From the NCBI GenBank assembly GCA_963707465.1, contig CAVPQK010000013.1:806001-870000 (forward strand): 64,000 nucleotides of DNA, in the 5' to 3' direction. Under the pieces are notes generated by a model. The model did no database searches. It had not been told where the DNA came from and saw only the letters and a program-made list of their open reading frames with translations. Source of the DNA: Bog-159 sp963707465 (lineage in GTDB: Bacteria; Acidobacteriota; Terriglobia; Bryobacterales; Bryobacteraceae). Below are positions 42,848 through 51,994 of the stretch, one piece after another (position 1 is the stretch's first letter; every line of letters begins with the position of its first letter). The translations under genes and the position numbers were made by a program.

Positions 42848-45304
42848 TCACGCCAGATCGAATTTTTCCTGATGCAGCAGCGGGTCGCTCTTCACCAGCA
42901 CCGTGCGCCCCAATATCTCCTCGATCTCCTGCAGGTACGAATTCTGATTGGACTTCAGCACCTTGCCAACTTCCGGATTCACCCGCAGCATCACCTGATT
43001 ACCTTCCACCGCGCGCGCGATCTTCTGCGCCTCCACCAGAATTTCGCCGATCACCGTCTGCACGCTCTTGATATACCCCGAACCATCGCAATCCGGGCAA
43101 GACACGCACAACGTGCGCTCCAGGCTCTGCTTCACCCGCTTGCGCGTAATCGCTACCAGGCCGAAATCGTTGAACTGCAGAATTTTATACGGCGCCCGAT
43201 CCGCGCGCATGGCCTCTTCCAGAACCTGCATCACTTTCTGCCGGTTCTTGCGCTCGTCCATGTCGATGAAATCGACCACGATGATACCGCCCAAATCCCG
43301 CAGCCGGATCTGGCGCACGATTTCCTTGATCGCGTCGGTATTGGTCTTGACGATGGTGTCCTCCAGGCGGTTGGATTTGCCCACGTACTTGCCCGTGTTC
43401 ACGTCGATCGCCACCAGCGCCTCGGTTTGATTGATGACGATATGTCCGCCAGTCTTCAGCCACACCTTCGGCCGCAGCGCCTTCTCCAGTTCCGCGGTAA
43501 TTCCGTACTCGTCGAAAATGGGTGTCGCGCGCGTATACAACTTCACCCGGCTCACCAACGCGGGCTGGAAGCGCTGCACAAAGCCCAGCACATTTTCGTA
43601 AACTTCTTCGTTATCCACCCAGACGCTCTTGAACGTGGAGGTGAACTGGTCGCGCAGGATGCGCTCCACCACATCCAGGTCGTGATGGATCAGCGCGGGC
43701 GCCGGGCGCTTCTCCGCCTTCTGGCGCATGTCCAGCCAGAGGTTGTAGAGGAACATCATATCGGCGCGGAGTTCTTCTTCCGTGCGGCCGTCGCCGGCGG
43801 TGCGGACGATGTATCCGCCCGGAATGCCCGTGCGGTTGGATTGCAGCACGCGCTTCAGGCGCAGCCGCTCTTCGTCGGATGGAATTTTGCGCGAGACGCC
43901 GATATGATCGACGGTCGGCATGTAGACCAGGAAACGGCCGGGCAGCGCGATGTGGGAAGTGATGCGCGCGCCTTTTTGTCCCAGCGGTTCCTTGGCGATT
44001 TGGACGATGATTTCCTGGCCCTCGCGCAGCAGATCGCTGATGGAAGGTGTGCCGGACTTCTCGGCGCGCACCGGCTCCGGGCGAGCCGCCTGGCGCACCT
44101 CGGAGCGGATTTCCGGTTTTCCGGCGGCAGGAGCAACCGCCTGCCCCGCCTGCTGCGGATCGCCGCCATCGGGTCGCCCGCGCCGGCGCATACGCCGGGA
44201 CATGCGGTGTGGGTATCGGCCGCCTTGTTCGCGCAGCGTCGCGGTGAGGCTGGTCGGAATGCGGGCGGGCTCGGGTCCAAGCTGCTCTTCTTCCGCGGGC
44301 GCGGCTTCGGAGGGCTCCGCCGGTGGCATGCCTTCCGACTCCGCGGCCAGGACCGGCTCGGCTGCTTCAGCCGCTTCGACCGGATCGGCAACTTCGATGG
44401 CATCGACGGCCTCGGCAGTCTCGACAATCTCGCTTGCTTCGGTGGGCGCGGCAATTTCGATTGCCTCGGCAGGCGCGCCGATTTCGGGAATCTCCCGGAT
44501 TTCGGTGACTTCGGCAATCTCGGCGATTTCGACCGGCTCAGGGGTTGCAGCTTCTTCGGCAGCCTCCGGGATAGAAGCCGGTTCGGGTGGCTCCGCAACG
44601 CTTGCAGAACCGCCATGCGGACTTTGGTACTTGGCGAGCGATTCGCCGGGCAGCACCACCATCTCTTCCGCCGTATCCTCCGCAATATCCACTGCCGTCT
44701 CCGGCTCGGCTTCCTCGGCTTCTTCGGGCGCAGGTGTCGGCGGAACTGGCGCGGGGTGCTGCCCCGGCGAGAAATACTTGGATTCCGGCAAGCCCCGGCC
44801 CTTGGGACGGCGGCGCCTGGACCGCCGGCCGCCGCGGCGGTCGCGATCGTGCTCTTCGTTGCGGCGCGCAAACTGCTCCGGCGCGGCCAGCGGAGCCGGC
44901 GCCGGAGGTGCAACCACCACCGCGGCGGCAGGCGCTTCGGCGGCGGCCTCGGGCGCAGACACCGCATCTGGCGGAGCGTCGGCTACCGTCGCCAATGGTG
45001 CGGCTGCCACCGGCACCTTGTCCATCTTAAAAACCTTCTCCTCGACGCTCGTTACGATCTTGTCGTACTCGTCGTTATCCTCGAAGAAGTCCGATACATA
45101 AAGGAACGCATCGCGATCCAGGCCGATATCCACGAACGCCGACTGCATGCCCGGAAGGACGCGCGTCACGCGGCCCTTATGAATGCTGCCGGCCAGCGAA
45201 TATTCTTTTTCGCGCTGGTAGTAGACCTCGACTACCTGATCGTCTTCTAGTACGGCTACGCGCGTCTCATGGCGATTCGCCGAAACAATTAACTCTTTTG
45301 ACAT
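42848..45304 (-). CDS. rng: ribonuclease E/G family protein with a large insertion in the S1 domain
   Basis: The 818-residue protein starts with the RNase E/G N-terminus and S1 strands (MSKELIVSANRHETRVAVLE, GSIHKGRVTRVLPGMQSAFVDIG, AFLYVSDFF). It then has an about 340-residue low-complexity insertion (about 97-440) rich in Ala, Glu and Pro, with runs such as EPVEIAEIAEVTEIREIPEI. S1 then resumes (GQEIIVQIAKEPLGQKGARITSHIALPGRFLVY). Catalytic Asp are in GIIVVDFIDMD, and the Zn-link is CVSCPDC (C733-C739). It processes rRNA and mRNA 5'-ends. GGAGGAG precedes the ATG. It lies downstream of rodA in the cell-shape block. Confidence 0.92.
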   Translation of the reverse strand: MSKELIVSANRHETRVAVLEDDQVVEVYYQREKEYSLAGSIHKGRVTRVLPGMQSAFVDIGLDRDAFLYVSDFFEDNDEYDKIVTSVEEKVFKMDKVPVAAAPLATVADAPPDAVSAPEAAAEAPAAAVVVAPPAPAPLAAPEQFARRNEEHDRDRRGGRRSRRRRPKGRGLPESKYFSPGQHPAPVPPTPAPEEAEEAEPETAVDIAEDTAEEMVVLPGESLAKYQSPHGGSASVAEPPEPASIPEAAEEAATPEPVEIAEIAEVTEIREIPEIGAPAEAIEIAAPTEASEIVETAEAVDAIEVADPVEAAEAAEPVLAAESEGMPPAEPSEAAPAEEEQLGPEPARIPTSLTATLREQGGRYPHRMSRRMRRRGRPDGGDPQQAGQAVAPAAGKPEIRSEVRQAARPEPVRAEKSGTPSISDLLREGQEIIVQIAKEPLGQKGARITSHIALPGRFLVYMPTVDHIGVSRKIPSDEERLRLKRVLQSNRTGIPGGYIVRTAGDGRTEEELRADMMFLYNLWLDMRQKAEKRPAPALIHHDLDVVERILRDQFTSTFKSVWVDNEEVYENVLGFVQRFQPALVSRVKLYTRATPIFDEYGITAELEKALRPKVWLKTGGHIVINQTEALVAIDVNTGKYVGKSNRLEDTIVKTNTDAIKEIVRQIRLRDLGGIIVVDFIDMDERKNRQKVMQVLEEAMRADRAPYKILQFNDFGLVAITRKRVKQSLERTLCVSCPDCDGSGYIKSVQTVIGEILVEAQKIARAVEGNQVMLRVNPEVGKVLKSNQNSYLQEIEEILGRTVLVKSDPLLHQEKFDLA

Positions 45305-45620
45305 TCGCTCTCCTCCGCTGGGAACCGGCGCGGACCGGTACGGGAGGAAGGTGGCTACCCTGCGTGGGTCTCAAGTGGCGCTCCGCGAACGGGGCTCAAA
45401 GCGCCTCTGACATGTAAGAAGCTCACGCTGGCCGGGGCGTAACTTCCAATGCGCCCTCACGGCCGGGGAACCACTCCTCATCGCCGAATACCGCTCGATC
45501 ACGCTCGCGGTTCGGCGCCGGAGGGTGCGCATCCAGCACGTTTGCCCTCCGGGAGTCTCAAACGGCTCCCAACAAATCTCTTTTTTCTTGCGGCCGCCGG
45601 CACACGCGCCGGCCGCCGGA
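45305..45620. other. 316-base gap between rodA and rng
   Basis: It is upstream of rng on the minus strand and should hold its leader and promoter. I see no clear -35/-10 pair and no gene. A GC-rich inverted stretch (GCCGGC-ACACGC-GCCGGC, about 45596-45613) sits just after the rodA stop and could form a hairpin, but there is no T-run on the rodA strand. Confidence 0.4.
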
Positions 45621-46712
45621 CTAATTCACAAATCTTCTGAGCCGGACATTGTTGACCAGCCCCAACATCATGAAATTCGACAACACACTCGATCCGCCGG
45701 CGCTCATCAGGGGCAGCGGAATTCCGGTCGTCGGCATCCGGCCCACCACCATCCCGACGTTCACCAGCACGTGAAACAACAGCAACGCGGCAATCCCCAT
45801 GCAGATATACATCCCCGCCTTATCCGATGCCGTTTGGGCGTTCTGCACGATCTGCATGATTAAGACAAAATACAACGACAGCACTACAATCACTCCTACA
45901 AATCCATGCTCCTCGGCGAAGGCCGAGAAGATGAAATCGGTATGCGGCACGGGCAGGAACCGTAGCTGCGTCTGAGATCCTTTCGTTACTCCCTTGCCCC
46001 ACATACCGCCCGCGCCAACTGCAATCTTGGATTGGATCACCTGGTACCCGCTGCCGCGCGGATCGCGGTCGGGATCCAGAAAACTCACCAATCTCGCCTT
46101 CTGATAATCTTTCAAAACCGTCCAGCCCACCGGCAGTACCAACAATCCCACTACGGCGATGGCGATCAGATACTTGCGGCGCATCCCCGCCAGAAAAATG
46201 CCCGCCATCAAGACCGGCGTATAAGTCAACGCCGTCCCCAGGTCCGGCTGTTTCATCACCAGCACCATGGGCACCAGCACCATCCCCGCGATCTTAGCCA
46301 TATCGCGGCCTTCCAGATCTCCGGTTTTCAACTCGGTAAGGAAGTGGGCTACCAACAATATTATCACCAGTTTAATGAATTCCGACACCTGCAGGTGAAA
46401 GCCGCCCGCCACCGAGATCCAGCGCCGTCCACCGTATGCCGACCGGCCGATAAACAGAACCACCACCAGCGAGATCACCGACAGAATGTACATCGGCAAA
46501 ACATGATTCATCAGCGTGTGGTAATCGATGGCCACGGTCAACCACATCAACACCAGGCCGGCGGCGATGTAAACAATCTGCTTCCACCACGCGCCCTGCC
46601 AGACGGTGTCGCGCGTCGCACTGTAGATCTGCAGCACCCCCACCCCGCAAATCACCAGCGAGATGACCAGCAGGGTCCAGTCCAGATCGCGCGGTCTGAG
46701 GTAGCGGGTCAT
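45621..46712 (-). CDS. rodA: SEDS peptidoglycan glycosyltransferase RodA
   Basis: The 363-residue protein has about ten membrane helices and SEDS-family motifs: SAYGGRRWISVAG, QVSEFIKLVIILLVAHFL, MKQPDLGTALTYTPVLM, FAEEHGFVGVI, MPTTGIPLPLMSAGGSSVLSNFMMLG. It polymerises glycan strands for the elongasome together with PBP2. Its ATG overlaps the mrdA stop (ATGA), so the two are translationally coupled. Confidence 0.96.
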   Translation of the reverse strand: MTRYLRPRDLDWTLLVISLVICGVGVLQIYSATRDTVWQGAWWKQIVYIAAGLVLMWLTVAIDYHTLMNHVLPMYILSVISLVVVLFIGRSAYGGRRWISVAGGFHLQVSEFIKLVIILLVAHFLTELKTGDLEGRDMAKIAGMVLVPMVLVMKQPDLGTALTYTPVLMAGIFLAGMRRKYLIAIAVVGLLVLPVGWTVLKDYQKARLVSFLDPDRDPRGSGYQVIQSKIAVGAGGMWGKGVTKGSQTQLRFLPVPHTDFIFSAFAEEHGFVGVIVVLSLYFVLIMQIVQNAQTASDKAGMYICMGIAALLLFHVLVNVGMVVGRMPTTGIPLPLMSAGGSSVLSNFMMLGLVNNVRLRRFVN

Positions 46713-48730
46713 GGGCGGGTAGGGGAAGACGCGCAGACACGGCGACGCGGAGACGCGGAGATTTCGTCGTCGCCGGAGCTGAAGTAGGCTGCCTCGACAA
46801 TTGGCGATTCGGGTTGAGCTGGCGCGACCGGTGGAACAGGCAGGCCAAATCGCAGGAACTCGGACGTCTTTGTCTCCGCGTCTCCGCGTCTCCCCCTCTC
46901 CGCGTCCGCCGCCAACCGCGCCTTCTTATCAAAGTACGCCTTCAGCACGTCGCGCGCGACCGGCGCCGCGAACTGCCCGTGTCCCCCGTGGTCATAAAGC
47001 GCCACCACCACGATCTCCGGCGCCTCGCGCGGCGCGAAGCCCACGAACCAGGCATTTTCTTCAAACTCCTTGCCCGTCTTGCCCTTCAGGAAATCGTTGG
47101 AGGCGAGTTGCGCGGTGCCGGTCTTGCCGCATACGTTGAGGCCCGGCAGTTGCGCGCGGACGCCCGTCCCGCCCGGCTCGTTCACCACTCCCCACGTGCC
47201 ATAGATCACTTTGGCGACATTGTCCGCCGACAGCGGCCAACTGTGCTCCTGGTACTGGCGGCCCTTCACCAGGTGGGGCTGATGCCAGACGCCGCCGTTG
47301 ATGAGCCAGCAATAAGCGCGCGCCAACTGCACCGGCGTCACCGTTAACGCACCTTGTCCGATGGCCACCGAGATGGTTTCACCCGCATACCACTTCTCGC
47401 GGAAATTGCGGATCTTCCATGCCGAGGAGGGCACCAGACCCTCCGCTTCGTGCGGCAGGTCGATGCCGGTCTTTTGTCCCAGCCCCGCCTGGTTGGCGTA
47501 GAACGCGATCTTATCGATCCCCGTGCGGTCGCCCACGTTATAGAAATAAACGTCGCAGGACTGCTGAATGCCCCTGTGCAGTGAGACGGCGCCGTGACCG
47601 GGCTTCCACCAACACTTGTAATAGTGGCCGTAGAACGTGGCGCCGCCCGGGCAATGCACCGTAAACTGATCGTCGATCGCGCCGGATTCCAGGCCCGCGA
47701 TGGCCACGAAAGGCTTGAATGTCGATCCCGGCGCGTCCTGTGCCTGAATCGCGCGATTCAATAGCGGATGGTCCGGATTATCCGCGATCTCCCGCCAGTC
47801 CGAGGACTTGATCCGCACCGCGAATTTGTTGGGATCGAACGTGGGGCGGCTGACCATCGCCAGCACCTCGCCCGTGCGCGGATCCATGGCCACCACCGCG
47901 CCGTTCTTGCCCTCCATCGCGAGTTCCGCCACCGCCTGCAAATCCAGATCCAGCGTGAGCTGCAGATCTTTTCCCGGAATGGCTTCCTTGTTGGCCAGCA
48001 CCTTGCGCGTCTTGCCCCGATTATCCACCACCACCTGCCGCTCGCCATCCACGCCCATCAGCGTGTCGTTGTATTGGCGCTCGATGCCGAACTTGCCGAT
48101 CACATTGCCCTGGTTGTATTTCGCAAAATCGGGCGAGTCCAATTCCTGCTCGCTGATTTCACCGGTGTATCCGATGACGTGCGCGGCAAATCCGTTTTGT
48201 GGATACAGGCGCCGCTGCGACGGGATCAATTCCATCTCCGGAAAAAAATCGCGGTGCGATTCGACGAACGCCAGCTCCGCCGGCGTGAGTTCTTCTTTAA
48301 TGATGATGGGGTCGTACTTGGGACGCGACGTAAACCGTTGCACGCGCGCCGTCAGGTCGCCGTAGTCCAGATTCAATCCATCGGCAATGGTGCGCAGGTG
48401 TTCGGTCTTCAGGTTTTCCCGCGCCAGGATCAGGCTGTACGAAGAATGGTTGTCCACGATCACGCGCCCGTCGCGGTCCAGAATCTTGCCGCGCGGCGCC
48501 GGGATAGGCAACTGGTGAATGCTGTTGCGCTCGGCCTGCTCGTTGTACATCTGCTCGTTTTGGACCTGCAGGTTCCAGAAGCCGGTGATCAGAAACAGGA
48601 AGATGAGTACCGCGACATACTGGAAAGCGGCAATTTTCCCCGCGGCGAATTTGACGTCTTCCCGCCGCGCCTGTTGCGCAGGCAGCGTGGGCTGATGTTC
48701 GTGTTCGGGACCGATAACGGGAGGATTCAC
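46709..48730 (-). CDS. mrdA: penicillin-binding protein 2
   Basis: The 673-residue class B transpeptidase has an N-terminal membrane anchor (about 34-54), PBP dimerisation region and a transpeptidase domain with S336 in PGSTFKPF, SCDVYF and K536 in CGKTGTAQL. It cross-links peptidoglycan during elongation with RodA. It starts GTG. The last about 70 residues after YFDKKARLAA are abnormal for the family (RGRRGDAETKTSEF...SASPRRRVCASSPTRP). They are encoded by a repeat with inverted GACGCGGAGA-type ends (46729-46911), so the native C-terminus was replaced. Confidence 0.95.
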   Translation of the reverse strand: MNPPVIGPEHEHQPTLPAQQARREDVKFAAGKIAAFQYVAVLIFLFLITGFWNLQVQNEQMYNEQAERNSIHQLPIPAPRGKILDRDGRVIVDNHSSYSLILARENLKTEHLRTIADGLNLDYGDLTARVQRFTSRPKYDPIIIKEELTPAELAFVESHRDFFPEMELIPSQRRLYPQNGFAAHVIGYTGEISEQELDSPDFAKYNQGNVIGKFGIERQYNDTLMGVDGERQVVVDNRGKTRKVLANKEAIPGKDLQLTLDLDLQAVAELAMEGKNGAVVAMDPRTGEVLAMVSRPTFDPNKFAVRIKSSDWREIADNPDHPLLNRAIQAQDAPGSTFKPFVAIAGLESGAIDDQFTVHCPGGATFYGHYYKCWWKPGHGAVSLHRGIQQSCDVYFYNVGDRTGIDKIAFYANQAGLGQKTGIDLPHEAEGLVPSSAWKIRNFREKWYAGETISVAIGQGALTVTPVQLARAYCWLINGGVWHQPHLVKGRQYQEHSWPLSADNVAKVIYGTWGVVNEPGGTGVRAQLPGLNVCGKTGTAQLASNDFLKGKTGKEFEENAWFVGFAPREAPEIVVVALYDHGGHGQFAAPVARDVLKAYFDKKARLAADAERGRRGDAETKTSEFLRFGLPVPPVAPAQPESPIVEAAYFSSGDDEISASPRRRVCASSPTRP
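46729..46911. repeat. MITE-like GACGCGGAGA inverted-end element within the mrdA 3' end
   Basis: GACGCGGAGACGCGGAGA (about 46746-46763) is inverted as TCTCCGCGTCTCCGCGTCTC at about 46873-46892, enclosing about 110 bases. A related GACGCGGCGACACGGCGACG tract encodes part of the MreC tail (about 52645-52675 on the plus strand). Confidence 0.7.
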
Positions 48731-48784
48731 AGCGTCCGGAGCTTTCTGTCTTTAGTTTATCAGGCCGGAACGCCAGCTCTGGAG

Positions 48785-48826
48785 GGCGGCCAATCTTGGC
48801 CGCAGCCGGCTTTCAGCCGGCCCCAC
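48785..48826 (-). repeat. REP palindromic repeat, inverted orientation
   Basis: Read on the minus strand: GTGGGGCCGGCTGAAAGCCGGC then a GCGGCCAAGATTGGCCGCC hairpin. Loops are longer than usual. It marks the mrdA side of the plus-strand island. Confidence 0.8.
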
Positions 48827-48843
48827 AATGCTAGTCTAAGTAA

Positions 48844-49071
48844 ATGAAGTATCGCGTGTGTTCGTCGCGACTTGCCCCGCCCTACCGGGCTGCCCAAGGC
48901 CAAACGCGGGCCCAAGCAGTACAGAACATTCGCGAGGCAATCGAAGGTCACATTCTAAGCCTGAAAAGGCACGGCGACCCCGTGCCGCAGCCTGTCCATT
49001 CCCAACCGCGGAGAACCCGCCAAGGGGACGTATCAAGCGCTTATTCGAAATGCCTGCCTTACGGCGCATAA
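48844..49071 (+). pseudogene. hicB-like antitoxin remnant
   Basis: The combined frames read MKYRV, then FVATCPALPGC from a shifted frame, then AQGQTRAQAVQNIREAIEGHILSLKRHGDPVPQP. This is the HicB partial-RNase-H antitoxin pattern (MKYxVxxxxxPxLPGCxAQGxTxxEAxxNIREAIE). A 2-base insertion near 48856-48859 and a second shift near 48890 disrupt it. No HicA toxin is adjacent, so it is a decayed orphan. Confidence 0.7.
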
Positions 49072-49895
49072 GCTCGCGCGGCTTCTTTGGCACGCAACTC
49101 GGCGTCTTCGCGGCGGGCGTCTCGCTGATATCCCTTCTGATTCCCGCGTATAGTTCAGCCGCGGCCACAGCACCCCTGGCCGTTCTCCCGATCAACGCGG
49201 AGTCCCTGGCGCAAATGCGAAAACGCCATCCCCTCGCCACCGCCACCGTTGACGATCCCGTCTACAAGCGCAAGCAGCATTACGAGGGCTTCTGGCTCCG
49301 CGATCTCCTGCAAGATCTGAGTTACTCGGGTCACCCGGAATCCGGCGTGTATGTGCGCTTCCGTTGCAAAGACGGGTATCTTCCGATCATGCCCCTGTCT
49401 CGCGCCATGCACGCCCAGGGCTTGGTAGCCATCCGCGACCTGGACGCTCCGCCGGGCCAGCAGTGGCAGCCCACGCCGGCCAACGGGACCCCCTCCACTC
49501 CGGCTCCCAGCTATTTGGTATGGCCGCCGCCCGCCGGTGACATCGAGCAATACCCATGGCCCTATCAGATGGTCGCCATCGAATTGGTTACTTCCGCCGA
49601 CGCCTTGGGCGAAGCGGTTTCCGCCCTGTTCGTCGAGCATTGCGTGAAGTGCCACGCCCTCAACGGCGTCGGAGGCACATTCGGTCCGGAGCTGAATTCG
49701 CCGTGCAGTGTCACCGAATACTGGAATCCCGGCTTCCTGAGCCGCTTCATTGCCGACGCGCCCAGTATCAGAGCGGGAACCAGGATGCCCGATTTTCGCG
49801 CACTCCCCGCGAACGACATCCAAACCATCGTCGCGTACCTCCAGTACATGGCCGGTCACAAGAAGGCCGGCGCCGTCTGTCCCTCGGCCCGCTGA
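49050..49895 (+). CDS. exported mono-haem cytochrome c protein
   Basis: From ATG 49050 the 281-residue protein has a signal segment (about 12-34, GFFGTQLGVFAAGVSLISLLIPAYSSAAA). A middle domain has a molybdopterin-oxidoreductase-like flavour (YEGFWLRDLLQDL, VRFRCKDGYLPIMPLSRAM). A C-terminal cytochrome c domain carries C198-x-x-C201-H202 (VEHCVKCHALNGVGG) and a likely Met ligand in GTRMPDFRAL. It probably carries electrons in the periplasm. The start overlaps the hicB remnant. It is on the strand opposite to the surrounding shape genes. Confidence 0.78.
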   Translation: MPALRRISSRGFFGTQLGVFAAGVSLISLLIPAYSSAAATAPLAVLPINAESLAQMRKRHPLATATVDDPVYKRKQHYEGFWLRDLLQDLSYSGHPESGVYVRFRCKDGYLPIMPLSRAMHAQGLVAIRDLDAPPGQQWQPTPANGTPSTPAPSYLVWPPPAGDIEQYPWPYQMVAIELVTSADALGEAVSALFVEHCVKCHALNGVGGTFGPELNSPCSVTEYWNPGFLSRFIADAPSIRAGTRMPDFRALPANDIQTIVAYLQYMAGHKKAGAVCPSAR

Positions 49896-49920
49896 TCTCC
49901 AGCCCCGGATATGATGATCT

Positions 49921-51777
49921 TTGAAACCGAAACTGCTAGCCGTATCTTACTGGGCTGTGCCATCCATCCTCTGCCTGGTATTGTACTGGCCGGGCCTGCT
50001 GGCCTGGTTCCAGCAGGACGACTTCGTGTGGCTCAACCTGCCCAACCAGGCACACGGATGGGACGGTCTGCTGCGCGCGCTGTTTCAGCCGAGCCCCGTC
50101 CAGGGAAGCTGGCGGCCACTGAGCGAACGCGCCTTCTTCCTGGCATTCGGCGTCCTGTTCGGGCCCGACCCTCTGCCTTACCGGATTTGGGTCTTCCTCA
50201 CGCAGTTCGCCAACCTGGCGCTATTGTCGTCCATCACCACCCGCCTCACCCTCTCGCGCGCGGCTGGATTCTGGGCCGCCATTCTCTGGGTGGCGAATAG
50301 CAAGCTCTCCACGGTCATGTCCTGGAGCTCGGCTTATAACCTGGTTCTCTGCGCATTCTTCCTGCTGCTGGCGCTCCATCTGTTCCTGCGTTATACCGAA
50401 ACCTCTGCGCCCCGTTACTACGTTTGGACCTGGGTGGCATTCCTGGCAGGCTTCCTGGCCATGGAAACGAACGTGGTCTTCCCGCTGCTCGCCGCCAGCT
50501 ATGCGTTTCTGTGCGCGCCCAAATATATCCGCCGCACCCTCCCGTTCTTGGCAGCCTCCGCTGCGTATGCCATTCTGCACTTCATCCTGGCGCCCAATCA
50601 CGCGCCCGAGTACGCCATCCACATCGATGGCGCCATCCCGCGCACTTTGTCGACTTACTGGCAAGCCACGTTTGAGCCCGTCGACATCCATTACCTCTCG
50701 CGTTTTTACCGCATCCTCGCCCCCGCGGCCATGGCGGCTTCGACGGTCGCCTTACTGGCATTCACGCTTTATCGGGCCGCGCGCCGCGAATGGCTGGCAA
50801 TGGTGCTGCTGGTTTGGTATTTCATCGCGCTGGCCCCCGTGCTTCCCTTGCCCGGCCACATCATGGACTACTATCTGACGCTGCCCGCCATGTGCCTGGC
50901 GATGCTGGCCGGTTATGCTCTCGCGTCCGCCTGGCGCGCTGGCGCCCCTTGGAAGACTGTGGCCGTGGCGATCTGCGCTGCATTCCTGGTCCCGTCATTG
51001 CCCGCGGCCCATCGCCGCGCGGAGTGGTATCGCCGCCGCAGCGAGGTGCAGGAGGCCCTGGTAATGGGCGTCGCCCAGGCGCACCAATTGCACCCGGGCA
51101 AAACCATCCTGCTCGACGGCGTGGACGACAGCCTTTTCAGTCAACTCATCTGGCACCGGCCCTTTCTGTTCCTCCGGATTCCGGATGTATACTTGGCGCC
51201 TGGAGCGGAGGAACGCATCGCGCCGCATCCGGAGTGGGGCGGTGTGTCGAAATTCGTATTGCCGGTTGACGAAGCCCGCCGCGGGCTGGATCGGGATGAA
51301 ATCGAGGTCTATCGCGTGGGGCCAGGGCCGCTCACGAACATTACGCACCAGTACGCGCTTCCCGCCGGCCCGGCGCGCGCATCGACCCCGCTGCGTGTCG
51401 ACGTCGCTGACCCGCTCGCCGCGGACCGCCTCGGGCCGGAATGGTATGGCCGCGAATCCGGGATCCGCTGGATGCCGCGCCTGGCCAGCCTAAGGATGCC
51501 GGCCCCGCGAGCGGCCGGTCAGAAGCTGTACGTGACCGCCGTTTGCCCCGCTGCCCAGCTCGACAAAGGGCCGCTCGAAATGACGCTGACGGTGAACGGC
51601 GTCCGCCTGCCGGCGGTCCGCTTCACCAAACCCGGCGAGACCACATTCGCGTTTCCGCTGCCGCCAAACCTTGGCAGCGCCGATATCGACATCACGGTAG
51701 AAGTAAACCGTACCGTGCGCGTCGGCGCGGATCGGCGCGACCTAGGCCTGGCCTTTGGCCGCTTTGAGATCAAATAA
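49921..51777 (+). CDS. polytopic membrane protein, glycosyltransferase-39-like
   Basis: The 618-residue protein has about 9-11 membrane helices in the first 360 residues and an early acidic motif FQQDDFVWL, which resembles the Asp-containing first loop of GT-C/PMT-type enzymes that use polyprenyl-phosphate sugars. Other blocks are FLAMETNVVFPLLAASY and LAPVLPLPGHIMDYYLTLP. The C-terminal 200 residues are soluble and beta-rich. It starts TTG and follows the cytochrome gene by 25 bases, so the two may form an operon. The substrate is unknown. Confidence 0.72.
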   Translation: MKPKLLAVSYWAVPSILCLVLYWPGLLAWFQQDDFVWLNLPNQAHGWDGLLRALFQPSPVQGSWRPLSERAFFLAFGVLFGPDPLPYRIWVFLTQFANLALLSSITTRLTLSRAAGFWAAILWVANSKLSTVMSWSSAYNLVLCAFFLLLALHLFLRYTETSAPRYYVWTWVAFLAGFLAMETNVVFPLLAASYAFLCAPKYIRRTLPFLAASAAYAILHFILAPNHAPEYAIHIDGAIPRTLSTYWQATFEPVDIHYLSRFYRILAPAAMAASTVALLAFTLYRAARREWLAMVLLVWYFIALAPVLPLPGHIMDYYLTLPAMCLAMLAGYALASAWRAGAPWKTVAVAICAAFLVPSLPAAHRRAEWYRRRSEVQEALVMGVAQAHQLHPGKTILLDGVDDSLFSQLIWHRPFLFLRIPDVYLAPGAEERIAPHPEWGGVSKFVLPVDEARRGLDRDEIEVYRVGPGPLTNITHQYALPAGPARASTPLRVDVADPLAADRLGPEWYGRESGIRWMPRLASLRMPAPRAAGQKLYVTAVCPAAQLDKGPLEMTLTVNGVRLPAVRFTKPGETTFAFPLPPNLGSADIDITVEVNRTVRVGADRRDLGLAFGRFEIK

Positions 51778-51949
51778 GCCGCATGGCTCTCCAGGAACGT
51801 GGCCTGGCCCCGGTTTCTGGCGCCAGAGACGGTCCCGAGGGGAGCGGCCAATATGCTTTCCCGGCGTTAGCCATGGCCGGCGATGAGCGCTCACGAGCAA
51901 TATAGGCGCCGGTCGGAATAGTGGAACACGAGCGATTTCAGAGAATTTC

Positions 51950-51991
51950 TTATCTGCGTTTATCGGCGTTCATCTGCGGCCATTCATGCTT
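51950..51991 (+). repeat. ATCTGCG/ATCGGCG repeat, solo copy
   Basis: TTATCTGCG, TTTATCGGCG, TTCATCTGCGGCCATTCATG. It marks the mreD side of the plus-strand island. The other bases of 51778-51994 show no gene. Confidence 0.65.
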
Positions 51992-51994
51992 TCC

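Noticed and set aside
42872..45250. 792-codon open frame antisense to the RNase E/G gene
   Set aside because: It mirrors a GC-rich gene with many Ala/Glu codons, has no family motif, and the opposite frame is unmistakable RNase E/G.
45590..45620. Rho-independent terminator after rodA
   Set aside because: There is a GC-rich inverted stretch, but an A-rich rather than T-rich run follows on the rodA strand.
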